Shown piece after piece: positions 8,690 through 18,102 of a stretch of DNA of 64,000 nt; within the stretch, counting starts at the first letter, position 1; every line of letters begins with the position of its first letter. The notes below the pieces were generated by a model. That model was given only the letters and a program-made list of their open reading frames with translations. It was not told the DNA's origin and did no database searches. The stretch spans positions 186,001 through 250,000 of the forward strand of contig NZ_CP085154.1 in the NCBI RefSeq assembly GCF_022788695.1. Direction: 5' to 3'. This stretch comes from Pseudosulfitobacter sp. DSM 107133 (lineage in GTDB: Bacteria > Pseudomonadota > Alphaproteobacteria > Rhodobacterales > Rhodobacteraceae). A program made the translations under genes and the position numbers.

Positions 8690-10848
8690 TCCCAGACTCT
8701 CCCGAAGTCAGCAACAATGTCATTGCGATGCCCGCGACGAACCTGCTCATACAGGCGCCCCGGCACGTTCAGCCGTGCGCCGCCGTCGCGCTGGATCGGG
8801 CGGATCGTTGTCGCAATGACGCGTTTCGATGGCTGACCGGTGAACCAGCTGGCCGGTATTTTCAGAATGATGCCCTTGTCGAACGACCCCTCGCCAAAGT
8901 CGGCGGCAGAGACGTTGGTCAGCGTAAAGAAGCCGCCAACGCTCCATCCATTTGCAAACTCGCGGGTCAGTGTCGCGGTTGCGCCTGTGTCGCCGGCCAG
9001 ATAGCGGCCCACATCCAGTTGCCCGTAATAGCCGCCGCCAAGTTCGTAGTAGGCAGAGACGTGGCCGGTCGCGACCGTGTAATCTTGAAAGCCGAAGCGT
9101 TGTTCGAATTCGCGCTGTTTGACATAGTTCGCTTCGATACCCAAAGCGAGGCGGCTGTTTACCGGCTTCCACAACAGTTCGGCCGAGACACCACCAAACA
9201 TCTGTTCCAGATAACCGGCGGTGACGCGGGCATAGGTGTTGGCGCCCGGCTTCCACTGTTTGCTGACATAAAGATTACGCAAGGCAGTGTCAGTTGCTTG
9301 GGCATATCGCAGGCCGTCGGTTCTTACGCGTTGCAGAACCGAGTTTGAATACCTGTCGCTGTCTGCAACGTTGCCAACCAGGCGGTGCCGCAGTTCACCG
9401 GCAACCAGCCAGCCGGGAGCAAACCGATAGCGGAATTCGGCGCTGACACCTGCGTCGGCGCGCACCGGGCTGTCGGGGTCGAAATAGCTGGGCGCGACAT
9501 AGGGACCAAAGGAATAGTGGAAGGTCGGGTACAGGTCTGGGTTTTGCACTGAATGGGGCAGGTTGGGCGTTGCCTCGCTAAAGCCGGTGACGGACAGCAG
9601 CGCATCAACGTTGTCGGGTTCGAATTCCAGGGCCTCAAGGTCCGAGCGGCGCAGGGTTACCGTGCTGAGCGCAAGGTTGTTCTGCACGACCACAAGCCGG
9701 AAGGTTTCAACCGAGGCCGGCAGAATTTGCGCCATCACGCGCGCGGCACGGCCAATAGCGGCTGCATCAGAAGGATAGCGATGATTGAGGAACCGCAGTT
9801 CTGCACTGTTGGCGCTGACCGAAAGCTGTTCGATGGTCATGCCTTCGGTCTCAAGCAGCGGGCGCATCGCATCGCGTATGGATGCGGGGGCTGTTGCGCT
9901 CTGGCTCCAGTCTTCGGACCAGACTGCGGGGTTCGCAGTGCGCGACGGGCGTTGCTGGATGGCGCGGGGACCGGGGATACTTAGGGGCGTAATGGCGCGT
10001 CTGGGGTTGACTTGCAGCTGTGCACTGATGCCGAATTCTGATCCGTACATCCAATAGGCGCCCAGCCGCAGGTTTTGCGAATACTGGTATTCGGCGCCAA
10101 AGTTCAGCCTGCTTTTGCGGGTGAACACACCGCGCGAGGTTTCAGGCTGATAGGCGTCTGTGGAGTATTCTGCCTTGAGCGCCAAACGATCATCGACCTG
10201 CCATTCAAGGCCTGCAAAAGGTGCGGCGGGGCCGCGGAACCATTGGTCTGTGGCCAGTGTGCCACCCTTGCTGTTGGGGTCAAAGGTTGGACGATTGCTG
10301 CCGAAGGGTGCGCCGATCGAGCCAGAAGAGCCCAGACGTCCCCAACCAAGACCCGCGGTTACCTTGATGGTCCCGGGCAAACTGAAAGGCTGATCAAAAT
10401 TCTTGGTGGCGACGACATATTCAGCGGCATTGATACCCGTGCCTGCGAAATCCTGAAGACCAAGGGTAATCGCGGGCCAGTACATTGTTTCACGGTGCAG
10501 CAAAAAGCGGACATCAAAGTTGCGGTCACGATAGGTGTCAAACCCGTCCGAGTTCCAGTTTTGAATGCCGACATACCGGAACGTGGCCGAAATGCGTGGC
10601 GAGAACTGGAATGTCATGGCCGTGCGGCTGATGCCGCCAAAATACGAATAGCTGACGGCGAACTGCCCGTCGGGCATCGCTTCGCCTCCTGGCATGTCGA
10701 TCACACCGGGGCTGCCGTATAGATTCAGCGTTGGTTGCACAGGCATCGAAAAATGCGGGGTGCCTTCTTCGCTTTGCGCTGCACCGGCTGTGCCCAGCGC
10801 AATGGTGGCGGTTGCAAAGATGGTTTTGCGGAAGAGGAAACGCAGCAC
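8686..10848 (-). CDS. YjbH-domain outer-membrane exopolysaccharide protein
   Basis: This 720-residue protein has a signal peptide (ending near AGAAQSEE). It matches the YjbH family, which is thought to form outer-membrane beta-barrels for exopolysaccharide assembly or export. Characteristic segments are NLYGSPGVIDMPGGEAMPDG close to the mature N-terminus, then FQFSPRISATFRYVG and a long series of amphipathic strands rich in aromatic residues to the C-terminus. It precedes the YjbF lipoprotein gene with an ATGA overlap. A yjbE or yjbG partner is not visible. The function is inferred from the family and from the surrounding capsule genes. Confidence 0.85.
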   Translation of the reverse strand: MLRFLFRKTIFATATIALGTAGAAQSEEGTPHFSMPVQPTLNLYGSPGVIDMPGGEAMPDGQFAVSYSYFGGISRTAMTFQFSPRISATFRYVGIQNWNSDGFDTYRDRNFDVRFLLHRETMYWPAITLGLQDFAGTGINAAEYVVATKNFDQPFSLPGTIKVTAGLGWGRLGSSGSIGAPFGSNRPTFDPNSKGGTLATDQWFRGPAAPFAGLEWQVDDRLALKAEYSTDAYQPETSRGVFTRKSRLNFGAEYQYSQNLRLGAYWMYGSEFGISAQLQVNPRRAITPLSIPGPRAIQQRPSRTANPAVWSEDWSQSATAPASIRDAMRPLLETEGMTIEQLSVSANSAELRFLNHRYPSDAAAIGRAARVMAQILPASVETFRLVVVQNNLALSTVTLRRSDLEALEFEPDNVDALLSVTGFSEATPNLPHSVQNPDLYPTFHYSFGPYVAPSYFDPDSPVRADAGVSAEFRYRFAPGWLVAGELRHRLVGNVADSDRYSNSVLQRVRTDGLRYAQATDTALRNLYVSKQWKPGANTYARVTAGYLEQMFGGVSAELLWKPVNSRLALGIEANYVKQREFEQRFGFQDYTVATGHVSAYYELGGGYYGQLDVGRYLAGDTGATATLTREFANGWSVGGFFTLTNVSAADFGEGSFDKGIILKIPASWFTGQPSKRVIATTIRPIQRDGGARLNVPGRLYEQVRRGHRNDIVADFGRVWE

Positions 10849-10980
10849 ACTGCACCCGATCTGTTAAAGAAGTGTCCGGCTGAATAGACCACGCGACAGG
10901 CGGTCAGATCAACCGCAATGGCTCAGATCATCGGGCTTGCGCAGCAACCGCGGCATTCGGGCGACAATCAGCTTGCGGGA

Positions 10981-12891
10981 TCAAGACAGCGGTGTGTATT
11001 GCGCTGCGTTTGCGATCTGGTCCTGAACGGCCAGCGAGTACCCTTCGACCCAACGCATCGCCACGGCCTTTGCGGCCTCTTCATCGCTGGCTGCAAGGGC
11101 CGCACGCAAGGCCCGCAGCGCGCTTGCGATTTCGATTTCCGACAGGGCGACTTCGTCCGCCGAGAAAATCTTGCGGTGCGTGGTGCCAACCAGATTGCCG
11201 GTCAGGGTCAGCTCTTCGGTCATCTTTTCACCCGGGCGCAAACCAGTGAATTCGATTTCGATATCACCTTCGGGGTTCTTGGCGTCGCGCACGGTATAAC
11301 CCGCGCTTTCGATAATCTGACGCGCCAGTTTTTCAATATGCACAGGTTTGCCCATGTCCAGAACAAAGACTTCGCCCCCTTTGGCCATAGAACCGGCGCG
11401 CAGCACCAGATGCACGGCTTCTTGCACGGTCATGAAGTAGCGCGAAACTTCGCGGTGGGTCACGGTAACCGGACCGCCGCGGCGCAACTGTTCCTGAAAC
11501 AGTGGCACAACCGAACCGGACGACCCCAACACATTGCCAAAGCGGACCATGGTGTAAATCGGCCCTTCGCCCAGCGGCACGCGCGAGGCCAGATCCTGAA
11601 CCACAAGCTCTGCCAGCCGCTTGGATGCGCCCATCACGTTGGAAGGCCGCACAGCCTTGTCGGAGCTGATCAGAATGAACCGTTCAACACCGGCTTTTGC
11701 CGACTCTGAGGCAAGGGTTTGCGTGCCCAGAACATTGTTGGCCAGCCCTGTCAGCGGGTTGGTTTCGACCAACGGCACATGTTTGTAGGCAGCGGCGTGC
11801 AGAACCACCTGAATTTGATGGTCTGACAAGACACGTCGAACCTGACGGTCATCGGTGACCGATCCCAGCACGGGAATGATCTCGATTTTAGAGTCTTCGG
11901 CAATCTGGCGCAGTTCCATCTCGACCTTGTACAAGGCCACTTCGCTGAGTTCGAAAAGCACCATCTTGGCCGGGCGGCATTCCATGATCTGACGGCACAG
12001 TTCCGACCCGATCGAGCCGCCCGCGCCTGAAATCAGGACGGTTTTGCCCTGATAGCTTTCGACACCGCCCTCGCCGGTGGCCGATGAAACTTCATCACGG
12101 TTCAGGAACAGGTTCGGTTCGACGTCGGTCAGCTTGTCAACCAGCGCCTCTTCTCCGACCAATTGGGCAAAAGAGGGCAGCGATTGCACCTCAAGTCCCA
12201 TCTTTTGCAGCCGCCGCGAGATTTGTGCCTGCTTCGGCAGGCTCAGAGATGGCAGGGCCAGCAAGACGCGGTCGATGTTTTTCTCGGCAGCGATCTGGGC
12301 AATACGCACCGGCGAATAGACCGGCAGTCGCGCCACAATCAGTCCGTGCAGGGCCTTGCTGTCATCGACAAAGGCGACGGGTTCAATGTTTTCGTGGCTG
12401 CGCAGCGCTGACACCAGCTGGGTGCCGGTTGTTCCCGCGCCATAGATCAGCACGCGGCACCGCACGGACGAGCGGCGATAGATCGCCAGAACGACCTGCA
12501 ACATTATGGCGCGGGTGATGATCGAAAAGATAAAGAAACTGATGCCAAAGATAATATGCGTAGAAATGTTTACCGGAATGCGCGCGGCAGTGGTCAGCAA
12601 GAAGGAAACAAGAACAAGAGCCACAGAATAGGCCCCGGTCAGACCGATGGCGCCGGATTCGTAAGCGTTCAACTGGATGGTTGAGACACCCAGCAGAACC
12701 GACAGGGCACCGGAAATAAGCAGCAGATAGGGCAGCACCGGCAAATAGGACAGCAACATCGCGAATGCGTCGCCACCGTTCGCGTGCAGCGAAAATGCAA
12801 AAAGCAAAGCAAGCGGCACAAGGATCGAATCGATCACCAGCATGATGTTGCGTTTTTTGGCTCGCGACAGCGACTTAATGAAATTCAGCAC
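10981..12891 (-). CDS. Membrane nucleotide-sugar 4,6-dehydratase (CapD/WbpM type)
   Basis: The 636-residue protein has four predicted N-terminal membrane helices (about 15-125), a CoA-binding-like Rossmann segment (IYGAGTTGTQLV, about 150) and a C-terminal SDR domain starting at ISGAGGSIGSELCRQ (about 288). The catalytic tyrosine is replaced by methionine in NVMGASKR, the S-M-K arrangement usual for WbpM/FlaA1-type UDP-GlcNAc 4,6-dehydratases. SSDKAVRPSN and RFGNVLGSSGSVVP are also family signatures. These enzymes start the synthesis of deoxy-amino sugars for surface glycans. The gene lies upstream of yjbHF in the polysaccharide block. An AT-rich region precedes it. Confidence 0.9.
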   Translation of the reverse strand: MLNFIKSLSRAKKRNIMLVIDSILVPLALLFAFSLHANGGDAFAMLLSYLPVLPYLLLISGALSVLLGVSTIQLNAYESGAIGLTGAYSVALVLVSFLLTTAARIPVNISTHIIFGISFFIFSIITRAIMLQVVLAIYRRSSVRCRVLIYGAGTTGTQLVSALRSHENIEPVAFVDDSKALHGLIVARLPVYSPVRIAQIAAEKNIDRVLLALPSLSLPKQAQISRRLQKMGLEVQSLPSFAQLVGEEALVDKLTDVEPNLFLNRDEVSSATGEGGVESYQGKTVLISGAGGSIGSELCRQIMECRPAKMVLFELSEVALYKVEMELRQIAEDSKIEIIPVLGSVTDDRQVRRVLSDHQIQVVLHAAAYKHVPLVETNPLTGLANNVLGTQTLASESAKAGVERFILISSDKAVRPSNVMGASKRLAELVVQDLASRVPLGEGPIYTMVRFGNVLGSSGSVVPLFQEQLRRGGPVTVTHREVSRYFMTVQEAVHLVLRAGSMAKGGEVFVLDMGKPVHIEKLARQIIESAGYTVRDAKNPEGDIEIEFTGLRPGEKMTEELTLTGNLVGTTHRKIFSADEVALSEIEIASALRALRAALAASDEEAAKAVAMRWVEGYSLAVQDQIANAAQYTPLS

Positions 12892-13088
12892 TTAACGCCC
12901 CCATCTAGAACCAGACCTTCGACATGTCTGACACCGTAAAACAGATCCTAAGAGTTCGATCCAAATTAGAAATGCTGCGGCAGCGAAATGGTTCGCAGCT
13001 TCATAAAACAACAAAATTCCTCACCGTTGCCCAAAAAACGAACAACATTGTGAACTGTACGATAGAAAAAAGTGATTCGCACCTTGCG
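12892..13088. promoter_or_regulatory. AT-rich intergenic region upstream of the dehydratase gene
   Basis: This gap of about 197 bases is clearly AT-rich (for example CATAAAACAACAAAATTCC near 13001) compared with its flanks. It probably holds the promoter of the minus-strand dehydratase gene. A 61-residue reading frame crosses it but has no ribosome site or recognisable content. Confidence 0.4.
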
Positions 13089-13727
13089 TTATTGCCCTGT
13101 CGACTTTGAGGCGGAGGACCGCCTGCGGAAAAGGTTCCCAATCGTCTGAAAAACCAAGTCAAAATCGTGGCAGGTTGATTGGTTGCGTTGGTAGATTAGG
13201 TCAAGACGCGCTTTGCGCGGGACACAGATACGGGTGTAGATGTCGTCGGTTTGCTCGGGGGTGATGCAGCGCGACAGCAGTCGGTCTTCGTGTTTGTGGA
13301 ACCGGATGGTCGCCAGCCCAGTTACACCGGGACGTGATTGCAGGACCTTGTCATAGATATCGGGAAAGCGTTCGACATACTCGCGCAGCGGCGGGCGCGG
13401 GCCAACAAAGCTGAGGTCTCCCTTGAGAATGTTCCAAAGCTGCGGGAACTCGTCCAGCCGTTTGGCGCGCAGTTTCGCCCCGACCGGGGTGATCCGGCTT
13501 TGTTTGTCGCCACCTGAAACGCCTGCGTCTTCATCCACAACCGACATGGTGCGGAATTTCCACAGGCCAAAGGATTGCGTCGGTGTTTTCATACGTTCGG
13601 CCACATAGAACAGCGGTCGGCCCTGCTTGATCAGAATATAGCAGACCAGCCACAGGATGATGGGGCCAAGGATGATCACCAGAAGGCTGGCAAAAAACAG
13701 ATCGAAAATGCGCTTGCGCAACGTCAT
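13089..13727 (-). CDS. Undecaprenyl-phosphate sugar phosphotransferase
   Basis: A 212-residue bacterial sugar transferase of the WbaP/PglC type that loads the first sugar-phosphate onto the lipid carrier. One hydrophobic N-terminal hairpin helix (residues 5-33) precedes the core. The family motifs are FYVAERM, LWKFRTM, KLRAKRLDEFPQLWNILKGDLSFVGPRP and SRPGVTGLA. The Asp-Glu dyad of DEFPQ is the known catalytic pair. Its ATG overlaps the stop of the upstream epimerase gene by four bases. With the dehydratase it could begin glycan assembly on the inner membrane. Confidence 0.92.
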   Translation of the reverse strand: MTLRKRIFDLFFASLLVIILGPIILWLVCYILIKQGRPLFYVAERMKTPTQSFGLWKFRTMSVVDEDAGVSGGDKQSRITPVGAKLRAKRLDEFPQLWNILKGDLSFVGPRPPLREYVERFPDIYDKVLQSRPGVTGLATIRFHKHEDRLLSRCITPEQTDDIYTRICVPRKARLDLIYQRNQSTCHDFDLVFQTIGNLFRRRSSASKSTGQ

Positions 13728-14608
13728 GGTAAATCTCGTGACTCAAGCCAGTCGGCGACGATGCCTGTGGCGGTGCTGTCTTGTGGTGCAAAGGGGGCCA
13801 ACAAGGCAAGCGTTTCGGTGTTTAATGTCACATCCCAGATCACCGGACCGTCCGGCACGCGGGTGCGCCATGGCAGGCGGGCGGCGTCCAGCAATGCTCC
13901 CATCTGGACAGCACCCGGCGCTGTCACGTTCAGAACCGGCGGCAGGGTATCGGTTGCCATAAGATGCGCCAGTGTCCGGGCAAAGACTTGTGGTCCGATA
14001 TAACTGCGCCGTGGCGTCGTTCCATCAGGGTGCGCATCCAGTGACATCTGATCGTGCCATCCACCCAATATCGCATCGGCTCCGGCGACATTGCCGATGC
14101 GCAGACAGGTCACGGGCGCTCCGGTCGACAAGGCAGCCTGTTCCATTTCCAGTTTGGCCTGCCCATAGGGCGCGACCGGTTTGCAGGCGTCGGTTTCGCG
14201 CAAATCTTCTCCACCAGAGCCACAAACTGCGGCGGACGAGGCCAGAAACACACGCGCCCCCTGTGCGGCCTTGATCGCAGCCAGCGCAAGGTCGGTGTTC
14301 CGTCGCAGGGCTTGTGGGTCATGACCGATCACGCCCGCAAGGCACAAGATGCTGTCAGCGCCGGCACAAAGGTTACTTAGCCCCGTGGGGTCGTTCAGAA
14401 TATCAACAACATGAAAACCGGCCATTCCGGCCCGCGACTGCCACCGGACGGCGGCTTCCGGCCAGTGCTTGCGCAGAATACCGCCCAAACGCCCTGTGGC
14501 CCCCAGGACCACATGCTTCTTATTCTTTAAATCATTGCTTGTTGACGTTGACGGCATGACCCCATTCAGTATCTTGCCGCAATAATAATTCCAACGGGTT
14601 TGCAGCAT
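13724..14608 (-). CDS. NAD-dependent epimerase/dehydratase family protein
   Basis: A 294-residue SDR-superfamily protein with the nucleotide-binding motif VLGATGRLGG and a VFLASSAAVCG strand followed by YGQAKLEME, the Y-x3-K catalytic pair. It probably modifies a nucleotide sugar, as it is coupled by ATGA overlap to the sugar transferase. The start is uncertain. The ATG at 14608 has GGGG nine bases upstream, while the ATG at 14557 (17 residues shorter) would give a more usual N-terminus. The 49-base gap to the divergent export gene must hold both promoters. The substrate is unknown. Confidence 0.8.
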   Translation of the reverse strand: MLQTRWNYYCGKILNGVMPSTSTSNDLKNKKHVVLGATGRLGGILRKHWPEAAVRWQSRAGMAGFHVVDILNDPTGLSNLCAGADSILCLAGVIGHDPQALRRNTDLALAAIKAAQGARVFLASSAAVCGSGGEDLRETDACKPVAPYGQAKLEMEQAALSTGAPVTCLRIGNVAGADAILGGWHDQMSLDAHPDGTTPRRSYIGPQVFARTLAHLMATDTLPPVLNVTAPGAVQMGALLDAARLPWRTRVPDGPVIWDVTLNTETLALLAPFAPQDSTATGIVADWLESRDLP

Positions 14609-14657
14609 TTTGCAGACCCCATGATCCGGATATTAACTGCCGGGGGGCAATAACAGC

Positions 14658-15776
14658 ATGACAGGACCAATGCGGGTTATCGGATGGCTTTGTGTCATGG
14701 TGTTTATGGCCGCCTGCGCAGAGTTGCCGCGCGGCGCTGCCGTTGACAAGGAAATCTTGAAAACATCCAGCGATGTTGACGCAGACTTTGCGATTTATCC
14801 TGTGACGCGGGCGTTTTTGCCGTCGGTGCAAAGCTGGCCTTCGGTTGGAGATGAACAGTACAGTTGGATTGGCGCCTCCAAAGGGCACAACTCGCAGGTG
14901 ATTTCGGCTGGGGATACGCTGAACATCCGCATCTGGGATGCGGGCGAAAATTCGTTGTTGACGGGGCCCGGGTCGCCGGTGGCCGATCTGTCCGGCGTGC
15001 GTGTGACCGGTGCGGGCACTGTTTTTATTCCCTATGTGGGCAAGATCAATGTCGCAGGTCGCACACCCGACAGCGCGCGCGCTGCGATTCAAAACAGCCT
15101 CTCCGAAGTGGTTCCGTCGGCCCAGGTTCAGGTGACGATGGCCGAAGGCCGGATGAATGCGGTCGATCTGGTGGGCGGTGTCCGTGCGCCCGGATCGTTC
15201 CCGATGCCGGATCAGAACTTTTCGGTGCTGTCGCTGATTGCGGCAGGGGGCGGGGTCGACACTGGTCTGAAAAACCCGCAAATCCGTCTGGTGCGCGGTG
15301 GCAAGATCTATGGCACTTCGGTGGACCGTCTATATGAAAACCCGAACCGCGACACGCGGTTGCGGGGCGGTGACAAGGTGATTGTCGAAGCCGACGAGCG
15401 CTATTTCGTATCGCTGGGCGCGGCGGGCAGCCAGTCGCTGCATCCCTTCACCAAGGACCAGATCACAGCAACGGACGCGGTGGCCATTCTGGGCGGTGTG
15501 AACGCGGCGCGGGCCAATCCAAAGGGTATTTTGATCCTGCGTGAATATCCGGCCAGCGCCGTGCGCCCCGGTGTGCGCGGTCCGCGTCAGCAGCGGGTGG
15601 TGTTCACGCTGGACCTGACCACGGCAGACGGCCTGTTTTCGGCGCGCAACTTCATGGTCAACTCGGGCGATGTCGTGCTGGTTACCGAAAGCCGCCTGAA
15701 CAGCGCCCGGACGGTTCTGGGCCTTGTCGGATCGGTGTTCGGGGTCTTCAACACGGCCAACAACCTCGGCAACTGA
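14658..15776 (+). CDS. Polysaccharide export outer-membrane lipoprotein (Wza-like)
   Basis: The 372-residue protein has a lipoprotein signal peptide (VMVFMAACAEL, lipobox cysteine about residue 20). A polysaccharide-export domain (ISAGDTLNIRIWDAG to QVQVTMAEG) is followed by SLBB-type segments (VDLVGGVRAPGSFPMP, and later ATDAVAILGGV). Wza-type proteins form the outer-membrane channel for capsule or exopolysaccharide. A second ATG at 14670 is possible. A GGGGGG run lies about ten bases upstream of the chosen start. No Wzc tyrosine kinase, flippase or polymerase is present nearby, so the export system is completed elsewhere. Confidence 0.9.
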   Translation: MTGPMRVIGWLCVMVFMAACAELPRGAAVDKEILKTSSDVDADFAIYPVTRAFLPSVQSWPSVGDEQYSWIGASKGHNSQVISAGDTLNIRIWDAGENSLLTGPGSPVADLSGVRVTGAGTVFIPYVGKINVAGRTPDSARAAIQNSLSEVVPSAQVQVTMAEGRMNAVDLVGGVRAPGSFPMPDQNFSVLSLIAAGGGVDTGLKNPQIRLVRGGKIYGTSVDRLYENPNRDTRLRGGDKVIVEADERYFVSLGAAGSQSLHPFTKDQITATDAVAILGGVNAARANPKGILILREYPASAVRPGVRGPRQQRVVFTLDLTTADGLFSARNFMVNSGDVVLVTESRLNSARTVLGLVGSVFGVFNTANNLGN

Positions 15777-15780
15777 TAGC

Positions 15781-17034
15781 CTAGGCGGGCAGGGCAATCG
15801 CTTTGTCTGCCGGCACCAGCGCGTTGATCTGGCGCAGATGTTCGGGCAGGCAGACCGTCAGGAAATCATAGGTTTTCACCACATGCGCGCGCGCATTCGG
15901 CCCGATATGCGCATAGGCATCGGGGCGGGCCAGAACATCGACGACCTGGGCGGCAAGGGCCGCAGGGTCGAAGAAATCCACCAGCAATCCGGTTTCACCA
16001 TGCGTAATGGCTTCTTGCACGGGGGCCACATCACTGGCGACGACGGTGGCCTGCATCGACATCGATTCCAGTAGCGACCACGACAGCACAAAGGGCATGG
16101 TCAGATAGATATGGCACCGGCTGATCTGGATCAGCTTTTGATAGGATTCATAAGGCACCTGACCCAGAAAATGCACGCGGGACCAATCGACGCGGTCCCC
16201 CACTTCGGCCTCCATCTGGCCGCGCAGGCCGCTGGGGTGTTTTGATTTGCCGCCATAGGAGGTGTCATTGCCACCCACCACCAGAACACGGGCTTGGGGC
16301 CGTGCGGCCAGAATGTCAGGCAAGGCTCGCATGAATTGATGAAAGCCGCGCGTGGTCTCAAGATTTCGGGACACGAAGGTGACGATTTCATCGGCCCGTG
16401 TCAGAGGGCGGTCGAGCCGGCCCAACCCCAATTGGACATCAGGATCGGGCAGCAATTTGTCGGTGCGGATACCATCATGGCAGACATACATCTTGTCATG
16501 AAACCGTGCCGGAAAGCGGTTCTTTTGCCACTCGGTCGGGCATTGTGCCAGCTCGACCCGATCAATATTGACGTCCGGCACCGTGTTATGGGCCTGCATG
16601 ATGAACGGAGAATGGGCGCTGGGCGGGCTTGAAGGTTCAAAGCCCACAGGGCCGCCGGTGACGCTGTAATAATATTCAAAAAATCCGATGACCGGCACGT
16701 CGGGAAGGATTTCCTTCATAAAAGTCAATTCGCCCCAACCGACGTGGCCAATGATGATGTCGGGTATCCAGCCTTCCTTGTCGCGCAATGTTTGGGCGGC
16801 CATGGCGCATCCAAAGCCCGAGCCCGCGGCGTTTTCCCATGTTTTCACGAGTTCATAGGCGTCGTCGGCGGCACGATGATGGGGTTGGTAGATAACGGTT
16901 CGCACGCCTTTCATCACCGGAGGTTTCTTGCGTTGGGTCAGAAAAATGATGTCGTGATCGTTGGTGTCGGCCAGCCATTGCACAAATTCGCGATATTGGC
17001 CGGGCATGTTCTGGTGCACAAAAAGAAGTTTCAT
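15781..17034 (-). CDS. Glycosyltransferase family 4 protein
   Basis: Starting at the ATG at 17034 (AAGG seven bases upstream) gives 417 residues. The N-terminus MKLLFVHQNMPGQYREF is the first Rossmann strand and loop of a GT-B enzyme. The C-terminal half shows FVSRNLETTRGFHQFM, VLVVGGNDTSYG and the GT4 donor-site segment SWSLLESMSMQATVVASDVAPVQE with the catalytic-type ESM glutamate, then GETGLLVDFFDP. It faces the Wza-like gene convergently with four bases between them. It is probably part of the same surface-glycan system; donor and acceptor cannot be deduced. Confidence 0.88.
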   Translation of the reverse strand: MKLLFVHQNMPGQYREFVQWLADTNDHDIIFLTQRKKPPVMKGVRTVIYQPHHRAADDAYELVKTWENAAGSGFGCAMAAQTLRDKEGWIPDIIIGHVGWGELTFMKEILPDVPVIGFFEYYYSVTGGPVGFEPSSPPSAHSPFIMQAHNTVPDVNIDRVELAQCPTEWQKNRFPARFHDKMYVCHDGIRTDKLLPDPDVQLGLGRLDRPLTRADEIVTFVSRNLETTRGFHQFMRALPDILAARPQARVLVVGGNDTSYGGKSKHPSGLRGQMEAEVGDRVDWSRVHFLGQVPYESYQKLIQISRCHIYLTMPFVLSWSLLESMSMQATVVASDVAPVQEAITHGETGLLVDFFDPAALAAQVVDVLARPDAYAHIGPNARAHVVKTYDFLTVCLPEHLRQINALVPADKAIALPA

Positions 17035-17074
17035 TGAAATACCTTGGGACTGATCGGCCAAGTCTAGCGTAGGT

Positions 17075-18046
17075 CTAGGTGGTCCACAATAAATGGGTTC
17101 CGCGTATTTCCTGACCCGGGCTCAGGCCGAAATTGGCCCGGTAGCATTTCGAGAAATGGGACAGAGATTGGAACCCGCAGGCCACACAAATGTCGGTCAC
17201 GCTCATCGCGGTTTGCCGCAAAAGGCCGCGCGCCTTTTCCAGTCGCAGGCTGAGATAGTGACGCTTGGGCGACACGGCGAGGTATCTGGCAAAAAGACGT
17301 TCCATCTGGCGGGTGGACAGCCCGACCAGATCGGCAATTTCATCGGGGCGCAGCGGGTCTTCCAGGTTGTTGGCCATCGCCTGTAGCGCCAGTGCCAGTT
17401 TCGGATTGCGCGCCTCGACAGGGCCGCCTGCCGACATCCGTTGCGCATGTTCCTTTTGGCGCGGGTGGGTGTACACCATCTGGTCGGCCACCCATGTTGC
17501 CAGATCCTGCCCGTTTTCGTCACGGATGCGGGCCAGCATCATGTCCATGGACGCGGCGCCGCCCGCTGTGGTGAACACCCGCCCGTCAATGGTGAACAGT
17601 CCCTTTTCGACAATCACATCCGGCAGCAGTTCGCTCAGCGCATCGCGGTATTGCCAGTGTGTAACCACCCGTTTGCCTGCCAGCAAACCGGCCAGCGCCA
17701 ACGTATAGGCCCCTGACGATAACGCGCCAAAATCAATGCCGCGCCGGGTTTCGCGACGCAGCCAGTTCAGGATGGGTTTGGTGCTGCCGGCGCCCGCCTT
17801 GTCACCGGCGCAAACCACAAGCGTGTCGTCGCGCCGCAGCTCGGTGAGGGGGCCGTCGACGACAGTGGTGATGCCGTTATAGGCCGCCACGGGGGCGCCA
17901 TCTTCGCTCAGCACGGTCCAGCTGTAATAGGTCTGATCCGAAGGGTGCAGGTTGGCAAGGCTCAGCGCTTCGAGCGCGCAGGCAAAGCCCAACTGGCTGT
18001 ATCCGGGGATCAACAGGAACACATAGCGACGCGGAACAATTTTCAT
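17075..18046 (-). CDS. GlxA-family transcriptional regulator (DJ-1/PfpI plus AraC)
   Basis: The 323-residue protein joins an N-terminal DJ-1/PfpI-like domain (residues 1-170) to a C-terminal AraC-type DNA-binding domain (about 215-318). The latter has two helix-turn-helix units: DEIADLVGLSTRQMERLFARY, and MSVTDICVACGFQSLSHFSKCYRANFG. This is the architecture of GlxA, GbdR and ArgR-type regulators, which often control quaternary amine or amino acid catabolism. The nucleophile cysteine of enzymatic DJ-1 proteins is replaced (FGALSSGAYTLA), consistent with a sensor role. The ligand is unknown. Its neighbours do not reveal the regulon. Confidence 0.88.
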   Translation of the reverse strand: MKIVPRRYVFLLIPGYSQLGFACALEALSLANLHPSDQTYYSWTVLSEDGAPVAAYNGITTVVDGPLTELRRDDTLVVCAGDKAGAGSTKPILNWLRRETRRGIDFGALSSGAYTLALAGLLAGKRVVTHWQYRDALSELLPDVIVEKGLFTIDGRVFTTAGGAASMDMMLARIRDENGQDLATWVADQMVYTHPRQKEHAQRMSAGGPVEARNPKLALALQAMANNLEDPLRPDEIADLVGLSTRQMERLFARYLAVSPKRHYLSLRLEKARGLLRQTAMSVTDICVACGFQSLSHFSKCYRANFGLSPGQEIRGTHLLWTT

Positions 18047-18102
18047 GAACGCAGGCTAGCGTGCGCTGTTTCGCGCTGGCTGTTCTGAAAACGACCTGCG
18101 GT

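Noticed and set aside
10918..11709. 263-residue plus-strand open frame
   Set aside because: Antisense to the membrane dehydratase gene; the composition is that of a shadow frame.
12924..13109. 61-residue frame in the AT-rich gap
   Set aside because: No ribosome site, odd composition, and it overlaps a sugar transferase gene end. The region is better explained as a promoter.
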